From Mycolicibacterium peregrinum (GTDB lineage Bacteria > Actinomycetota > Actinomycetes > Mycobacteriales > Mycobacteriaceae): 64,000 nt of DNA. The position numbers were made by a program, and so were the translations under genes. The notes beneath the pieces were generated by a model, which was not told the DNA's origin, did no database searches, and saw only the letters and a list, made by a program, of their open reading frames with translations. Position 1 is the stretch's first letter; every line of letters begins with the position of its first letter. This document shows, piece after piece, positions 59,218-64,000 of the stretch. The stretch is taken from positions 62,001 to 126,000 of the forward strand of contig NZ_LZSO01000009.1 of assembly GCF_001665785.1 (NCBI RefSeq). Direction: 5' to 3'.

Positions 59218-60402
59218 TTACAGCCGCTCGATGATCGTGGCGTTGGCCATGCCGCCGCCCTCACACATCGTTTGCAGGCCGTACCGTCCGCCGCGCTGCT
59301 CGAGCGCGTTGACCAGGGTGGTCATGATGCGCGCTCCGCTGGCGCCGAGCGGGTGCCCGATCGCGATCGCCCCGCCGTTGACGTTGGTCTTGCCGAGATC
59401 GGCGCCCGTGTCGTGCGCCCAGGCCAGCACCACGGGCGCAAACGCCTCGTTGACCTCGAACAGGTCGATGTCGGACAGTGTCAAACCCGCACGCGCCAAG
59501 ACCTTTTCGGTGGCCGGGATGACACCGGTCAACATGTAGAGCGGGTCTGATCCCACCACGGTCGTGGTGTGGACACGAGCCAGCGGCTTGAGCCCCAGCT
59601 TCCGGGCCGTCGCGCCGCTGGTGATCATCACCGCCGCGCTGCCGTCCGATAGGGGCGACGAGTTACCCGGGGTAATCTCCCAGTTGATCTGGGGGAACCG
59701 CGCGGCGTAGGCCTCGTTGTAGAACGCGGGCTTCAGTCCGGACAAGGTCTCCACCGTCGTTCCCGGCCGGATGATCTCGTCGGTGCTCAGCCCGGCGACC
59801 GGGGCGAGCTCGGCCTCGAACAGCCCGTCCTTGGTGGCCCGGGCGGCCTTTTCGTGGCTGCCTGCCGAGAACTCGTCGAGCTGGGCGCGGGAGAATCCCC
59901 ACTTCGCCGCGATCAACTCCGCGCTGATGCCTTGCGGGACAAGACCGTCCGGGTACCGGGCGGCCATGTCGAGGCCGAACGGGTCGCTGCCGGGCAGGAC
60001 CGACGAACCCATCGGGACCCGGGACATGGACTCCACGCCTGCGGCGATCACGATGTCGTAGGCGCAGGCCAGCACCCCCTGGGCGGCGAAGCTGATCGCC
60101 TGCTGGCTGCTGCCGCACTGGCGGTCAACGGTGGTCCCGGGCACGGTTTCGGGGAAGCCTGCGCCCAGCAGTGCGTTGCGGGCCACGTTCACCGCCTGGT
60201 CTCCCACCTGCGTGACTGTGCCGGCGATGACGTCGTCGACGAGTACCGGATCGACGCCGGTGCGGGTGATCAGCTCCCGCAGGCTGTGCGCCAGCAGGTC
60301 CGCCGGCAGGACGCCGTGCAGCGCACCGTTGGCTTTGCCTTTTCCGATCGGGGTCCGGACCGCTCCGACGATGACGGCGTCCCGGTCTGCATATCCGGCC
60401 AT
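59218..60402 (-). CDS. Acetyl-CoA acetyltransferase (thiolase)
   Basis: A 394-aa thiolase. The nucleophilic Cys is in TVDRQCGSSQQA, with NEAFAPV, the His in GHPLGASGARI and the C-terminal Cys in MCEGGGMANATII. It may act in degradation or synthesis. ATG 60402 is preferred because AGGAGGT is 5 nt upstream. It is divergent from the HxlR regulator, which may control it. Confidence 0.93.
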   Translation of the reverse strand: MAGYADRDAVIVGAVRTPIGKGKANGALHGVLPADLLAHSLRELITRTGVDPVLVDDVIAGTVTQVGDQAVNVARNALLGAGFPETVPGTTVDRQCGSSQQAISFAAQGVLACAYDIVIAAGVESMSRVPMGSSVLPGSDPFGLDMAARYPDGLVPQGISAELIAAKWGFSRAQLDEFSAGSHEKAARATKDGLFEAELAPVAGLSTDEIIRPGTTVETLSGLKPAFYNEAYAARFPQINWEITPGNSSPLSDGSAAVMITSGATARKLGLKPLARVHTTTVVGSDPLYMLTGVIPATEKVLARAGLTLSDIDLFEVNEAFAPVVLAWAHDTGADLGKTNVNGGAIAIGHPLGASGARIMTTLVNALEQRGGRYGLQTMCEGGGMANATIIERL

Positions 60403-60441
60403 CTTGACCTCCTGATGCTCCACGCTGAGTATTGTGATGAC

Positions 60442-60464
60442 TACCCAGGTATAGCACCTGGGTA
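60442..60464. promoter_or_regulatory. Probable HxlR operator in thiolase/HxlR divergent promoter
   Basis: TACCCAGG (60442-60449) and CCTGGGTA (60457-60464) form a perfect 8-bp inverted repeat with a 7-nt spacer. GGTATAG is also directly repeated at 60448 and 60461. TATAGT (60463-60468) could be the -10 for the plus-strand gene. Confidence 0.6.
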
Positions 60465-60483
60465 TAGTTAGAACAACTCAGGG

Positions 60484-60972
60484 ATGGGGTTTGATTCCGT
60501 GGGAATGCTGCAGGGCAAGCTGGCCGACCGAGACGCCTGGTCGGCGGTGGGGCACTGCCCGATCGAGCGGACCATGGCGTTCGCGGGCACCAAGTCGGCG
60601 ATGCTGATCATGCGTGAGGCCTTCTACGGCACCACCAGGTTCGACGATTTCGCCCGCCGGGTCGGGATCACCAAGGCGGCGACATCGGCGCGGTTGTCCG
60701 ACCTCGTGGCCGCCGGACTGCTGGCGAAACGGCCGTATCGCGAGCCCGGTCAGCGGGAACGCAACGAATATGTGCTCACCGAATCCGGAACCGACTTCAT
60801 GCCGGTGGTGTGGGCGATGTTCGAGTGGGGCCGCAAGCATCTCGGCGACACGGGCCTGCGCCTCGCGCACGACGGGTGCGGCGCACTGGCCGGCGTCGAG
60901 ATCCGCTGCGACGAAGGGCACCCCGTGCCGGCCGACGAACTCGTCGTGCGCTTCGAGCGTCCCACGTCGTGA
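60484..60972 (+). CDS. HxlR family winged-helix regulator
   Basis: A 162-aa protein. The family core reads CPIERTMAFAGTKSAMLIMR, then FDDFARRVGITKAATSARLS and ENR-like GQRERNEYVLTESG. ATG 60484 is used; ATG at codon 8 is possible. HxlR proteins are redox- or aldehyde-responsive activators or repressors. It is divergent from the thiolase and overlaps the SUKH/DUF4253 gene (GTGA). Confidence 0.9.
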   Translation: MGFDSVGMLQGKLADRDAWSAVGHCPIERTMAFAGTKSAMLIMREAFYGTTRFDDFARRVGITKAATSARLSDLVAAGLLAKRPYREPGQRERNEYVLTESGTDFMPVVWAMFEWGRKHLGDTGLRLAHDGCGALAGVEIRCDEGHPVPADELVVRFERPTS

Positions 60973-62324
60973 CCGTAGGCGCACGTGCGGTCGACATCCT
61001 GGCCGAACACGGTCAGTGGCGTATCGAGCCGGGGCTCACCGAGGCTGAACTGGCGGCCCTCGAATCGCGATTCTCCCTGTGGCTCAACGAGGATCACCGC
61101 GACTTCCTGTCCGCCGGTCTGCCGGTGGGAGACGGCTGGCCGGACTGGCGCAACGCCGACGACGTGACGCTGCGGGCCCATATCGGCCGTCCGGTGCGTG
61201 AGTTACTGCACGCCGTACGCACAGGTGGGCTGTGGCACCCCGCCTGGGGCGACAACCCGGGTGGCGATGCGGCGCTGAAGCTGGCCAGCGCGAAACTTGC
61301 CGAAGAACCCCGGGTGGTGCCGGTTTACGGGGTGACGTTCCTGAAGCAGGGACCGGGGGATCCCACGGTGTGGGCGGTCCAGGACGGCGGCCGGGGAGTC
61401 ACCGTCACTGCCGTGGCCGCGGACCTGATCGGACTCGCGCAGTTGCTGACCGGTCGGCCCGTGACGTCACGCTCGTCTGTCGGCGATCCTCCGTTCGTCC
61501 CGGCGCCGCCACCCGCGCCGGAGGTGCCGGAGCTGGCGGCGCCGCCGTTCGCGCCCGATCCGGTGGACGCACCGCCGGCGGCGGTAGCCCCACCACGGGA
61601 TCCCGGTGCTGCGCTGGCTGCGGCCGGAGTCGTCCTGGGTGAAATGCAACGCCACGACGACCTGCTGGCCCACCGGGCACCGATGTGGACAGTCCCGGTG
61701 CCACCGGGTGTTCCTGCCGTGGAGGCGTGGCTGGCCGTTCGCGCGCGATTTCCGGTGACGGGATTGTGGCCCGTGCTGCTCACCGACATGGCCTGGCACC
61801 GGATCGGGATGGACGGTGTGGCCGACGAAACACCGGTATTGGCAGCGGAACTCGACGGCGCTCGATGGCTGGAACACGAGTTCGAAATCCGCACTGCCGA
61901 CTACGAAATCCCGCGCCATCCGTCCGGGTTCGACGCCGACGACCCGGGGGACTGGCGGCGGCAGTTCGCCGACTTCGACTCTCGCGGGGAGTACACCCGG
62001 CTGGCGCTGATTCCCACCCCCGCGGATTGGCTGGTCCCCGGACTGCTGCAGTGGTCGGGCGCGATCAATTCGGGCGTCCTCGGTGCCGAGCACGCGGCGA
62101 TCCTGCGGCGCTGGTCCGCCCACTACGGGACCGAGGTTCTGGCCCTCGACGACGAGTCCTTGGTGCTGGTGGTCGATCAGCCACCGCGAAGCCTCCGGGA
62201 CGCGCTCACCGCCGCCCTGGAGGCCTACCTGTACTGCGACGACGCGGTCAACACCGAGGCCGGTTCGCTCGATGCGCTGGCACGCATGCTGGCGCGTCCG
62301 CTGTGGGTCTTCTGGTGGGATTGA
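60969..62324 (+). CDS. SUKH (SMI1/KNR4)-like and DUF4253 domain protein
   Basis: A 451-aa protein. The N-terminal part (about 10-60: GLTEAELAALESRFSLWL, then DFLSAGLPVGDGWPDWR) looks like a SUKH domain. A Pro/Ala-rich linker (about 178-215) joins it to a C-terminal DUF4253 domain with PADWLVPGLLQWSGAIN, ILRRWSAHYG and LWVFWWD at the end. SUKH proteins are often immunity proteins against secreted toxins (family knowledge). The gene is coupled to hxlR by GTGA. No toxin gene is seen nearby. Confidence 0.75.
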   Translation: MTVGARAVDILAEHGQWRIEPGLTEAELAALESRFSLWLNEDHRDFLSAGLPVGDGWPDWRNADDVTLRAHIGRPVRELLHAVRTGGLWHPAWGDNPGGDAALKLASAKLAEEPRVVPVYGVTFLKQGPGDPTVWAVQDGGRGVTVTAVAADLIGLAQLLTGRPVTSRSSVGDPPFVPAPPPAPEVPELAAPPFAPDPVDAPPAAVAPPRDPGAALAAAGVVLGEMQRHDDLLAHRAPMWTVPVPPGVPAVEAWLAVRARFPVTGLWPVLLTDMAWHRIGMDGVADETPVLAAELDGARWLEHEFEIRTADYEIPRHPSGFDADDPGDWRRQFADFDSRGEYTRLALIPTPADWLVPGLLQWSGAINSGVLGAEHAAILRRWSAHYGTEVLALDDESLVLVVDQPPRSLRDALTAALEAYLYCDDAVNTEAGSLDALARMLARPLWVFWWD

Positions 62325-62342
62325 GAACGCTACTCTCGGCCC

Positions 62343-63254
62343 GTGCTGCACTTACGCGTCATCGCGCCCACCGATCTGCGACAGCCCATCCTGAACGTCC
62401 TCGACCGGGAAGCCGGCGCTACGAATGTGGTGGTGCACGCCGGAGACGCGAGGGATCCGGCCGGCGACGAGATCACGGCCATCTTGGTCCGGGAGGCGGC
62501 CAACGATGTGGTGGAGCGGCTGAAATCCCTTGATGTGCCGCACTTGGGGGCCATCACCCTCGAGCCGCTCGACACCGTCCTGTCCGCGTCGGCGTTTCAT
62601 GCCGAGGATGCCACCGAGGGAGACGGCGCCGATGCGGTGATCTGGGACGAGCTGGTGTCGCGGACCCGCGAGGAGTCCAGCCTCAATGCGACGTATCTGA
62701 TGTTCCTGTGCATCGCGTGCCTGCTCGCCGCGATCGGCGTCATCACCGACTCCGCGGTCACCGTGGTCGGTGCCATGGTCGTCGGACCCGAATTCGGACC
62801 GCTAGCGGCCCTCGCAGTCGCGCTGGTGCAGCGGCGGATGTCGCTGGCCCGCCGCGCGGGTGCGGCGTTGTTGATCGGCTTCCCCTTCGCGATGGCCGTC
62901 ACGGCCCTCGCCACCTTGGGCTTCGAAGCCCTGGGGTGGGTGTCGTTGACCAGCTTCCGCGACCTGCAGCAGGTGGATTTCATCTTCCAGGTGGGCCCGT
63001 TCTCGTTGGTGGTGGCCCTGCTGGCCGGCGCGGCCGGGATGTTGTCGCTCGTGTCGGCGAAATCCGCGGCGCTGGTGGGTGTCTTCATATCGGTGACCAC
63101 CGTCCCCGCCGCCGGTTTCGCGGTGGTCGCCGCGACGGTCGGGGAATGGGACATCGCGGCCCGGTCGGTGTTGCAGTTGGGCGTGAACCTGGTGGGCATC
63201 ACCGTGGCGGGCATCCTGATGCTCGCGATCTATCGCAGATTCGCGACCCGCTGA
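62343..63254 (+). CDS. DUF389 family membrane protein
   Basis: A 303-aa protein from GTG 62343. An N-terminal ferredoxin-like regulatory domain (about 1-85) is followed by about six membrane helices, with VVGAMVVGPEFGPLAALAVA, the family hallmark. Function unknown, possibly transport. It follows the SUKH/DUF4253 gene by 18 nt. Confidence 0.88.
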   Translation: MLHLRVIAPTDLRQPILNVLDREAGATNVVVHAGDARDPAGDEITAILVREAANDVVERLKSLDVPHLGAITLEPLDTVLSASAFHAEDATEGDGADAVIWDELVSRTREESSLNATYLMFLCIACLLAAIGVITDSAVTVVGAMVVGPEFGPLAALAVALVQRRMSLARRAGAALLIGFPFAMAVTALATLGFEALGWVSLTSFRDLQQVDFIFQVGPFSLVVALLAGAAGMLSLVSAKSAALVGVFISVTTVPAAGFAVVAATVGEWDIAARSVLQLGVNLVGITVAGILMLAIYRRFATR

Positions 63255-63267
63255 CGCGACCGCGCCG

Positions 63268-63987
63268 TCACAGGTGGCTGATGCCCGTGGCCAGGAAGTA
63301 CACGCCGACCGCGCCGGCGATCACGGCCACCACCAGCCGATGGTGAATTCCCATCCACTCGTAGATCCGCTCGACGCCGGACCTCGTGGCGGCCGGAGCG
63401 ACCCAGAAACTGATGATCGGGATGATCGCGGCGAGGAAACCGACCAGATTGAACACGACCATCGCGGCCATCTGCTCGGTCACCGCAGCGCCCGAGGTCA
63501 GGGCCGCAGCCATCGCGGCCAGGTAGTACGGCGTGGGGAAACCGTTGATCAGGCCCAGCAGTCCGGCGGCCCACGGCGCCTCGCCCCGCAGCGCGGCCTG
63601 CATTCCGTCCGGCAGCTTCGACAGGCCCGGAACGGAGTCCGCCGAGGCTGCGGCCGGGACCGTTCGACGCGCGCGCACCCTCGTGACCAGGTGTTCGAGA
63701 ACGCCCGTGATGGACAGGAGGCCGATCGCCAGCGCCACCACACCGATGCCGATCTCCACGCCCGGGGGCATGCTGCTCCCACCGTCGCCGGTGACGTTCT
63801 TGAACACGAACACCACCGCGGCGCCCACCGCCACGTTGGCGGTGAAGGCGAACAGGAAGAACGGGAGCAGCAACCGCACCGGCCGTGACCGGGACAGCAT
63901 GAAGGCCACGACCCCGATTCTGAGCGGATCGACTGCCGCCACGACGGCCATCACCAGCACGGTGCTCCACATCGCCGGCGGCCACAT
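63268..63987 (-). CDS. GAP family (glycolipid-addressing Sap-like) membrane protein
   Basis: A 239-aa protein with about six membrane helices, including AVVAAVDPLRIGVVAFMLSR at the N-terminus and LLGLINGFPTPYYLAAMAAA. This pattern is that of the GAP/Sap family, required for surface export of mycobacterial glycolipids (family knowledge). ATG 63987 lies near the window edge; ATG 63972 is an alternative. Convergent with the DUF389 gene. Confidence 0.85.
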   Translation of the reverse strand: MWPPAMWSTVLVMAVVAAVDPLRIGVVAFMLSRSRPVRLLLPFFLFAFTANVAVGAAVVFVFKNVTGDGGSSMPPGVEIGIGVVALAIGLLSITGVLEHLVTRVRARRTVPAAASADSVPGLSKLPDGMQAALRGEAPWAAGLLGLINGFPTPYYLAAMAAALTSGAAVTEQMAAMVVFNLVGFLAAIIPIISFWVAPAATRSGVERIYEWMGIHHRLVVAVIAGAVGVYFLATGISHL

Positions 63988-64000
63988 CCCTTCGGTCAGT

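Overview
The window is high-GC DNA with dense, often overlapping genes on both strands and many GTG/TTG starts. Gene content and order point to a fast-growing mycobacterium (Mycolicibacterium type). From memory, the core order ruvCAB, carboxylic acid reductase, gabT, yajC-secD-secF, substrate-binding lipoprotein, apt, relA, ppiB, glyoxalase II, hisS, radical SAM, metallopeptidase, ketopantoate-reductase-like gene, aspS matches the M. tuberculosis block Rv2594c to Rv2572c in inverted orientation. No rRNA, tRNA, insertion sequence, prophage or CRISPR array was seen.

Layout. 1-1.9 kb: a hydrolase running off the edge, a divergent TetR regulator, and a small membrane-protein gene split by one in-frame stop. 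1.9-4.6 kb: ruvCAB behind a LexA (SOS) box, then a DUF1304 protein. 4.5-5.8 kb: a DUF222/HNH (13E12-type) protein with an SOS-like box over its start. 6-13 kb: two tandem, full-length carboxylic acid reductases sharing an upstream operator-like element. 13-21.8 kb: gabT, yajC-secD-secF, a family 5 lipoprotein and apt. 21.9-29.3 kb: relA, then a minus-strand operon of two membrane-anchored cyclophilins and a SecD-like protein lacking the membrane channel, then a metallo-hydrolase and hisS. 29.3-34.1 kb: a complete urea ABC transporter (urtABCDE). 34.3-39.8 kb: mycobacterial proteins of unknown function, an orphan perfect SOS box ahead of a tiny ORF and hairpin, a hydrolase, an SOS-box radical SAM gene, and a relic of a haloalkane dehalogenase. 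39.8-49.6 kb: two lipid/xenobiotic catabolic groups, each with a TetR regulator (amidohydrolase plus two acyl-CoA dehydrogenases plus luciferase-like oxidoreductase plus thioesterase; and flavin monooxygenase plus mycofactocin-type SDR). 49.6-58.6 kb: an ECF sigma factor, DinB, DUF885, a zinc metallopeptidase, an esterase, a ketopantoate-reductase-like gene and aspS. 58.6-64 kb: an F420-type reductase, thiolase, HxlR regulator, a SUKH/DUF4253 protein, DUF389 and a GAP-family protein.

How it fits together. Housekeeping functions (recombination, protein export, stringent response, two tRNA synthetases) are interleaved with accessory catabolic and nitrogen-uptake modules. Four LexA-type boxes (ruvC, HNH gene, orphan unit, radical SAM gene) make the first 39 kb unusually rich in DNA-damage control. 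The least explained arrangement is the cyclophilin-cyclophilin-SecD-like operon, which looks like an extracytoplasmic folding module whose third member is built from the periplasmic domain of the Sec translocase.
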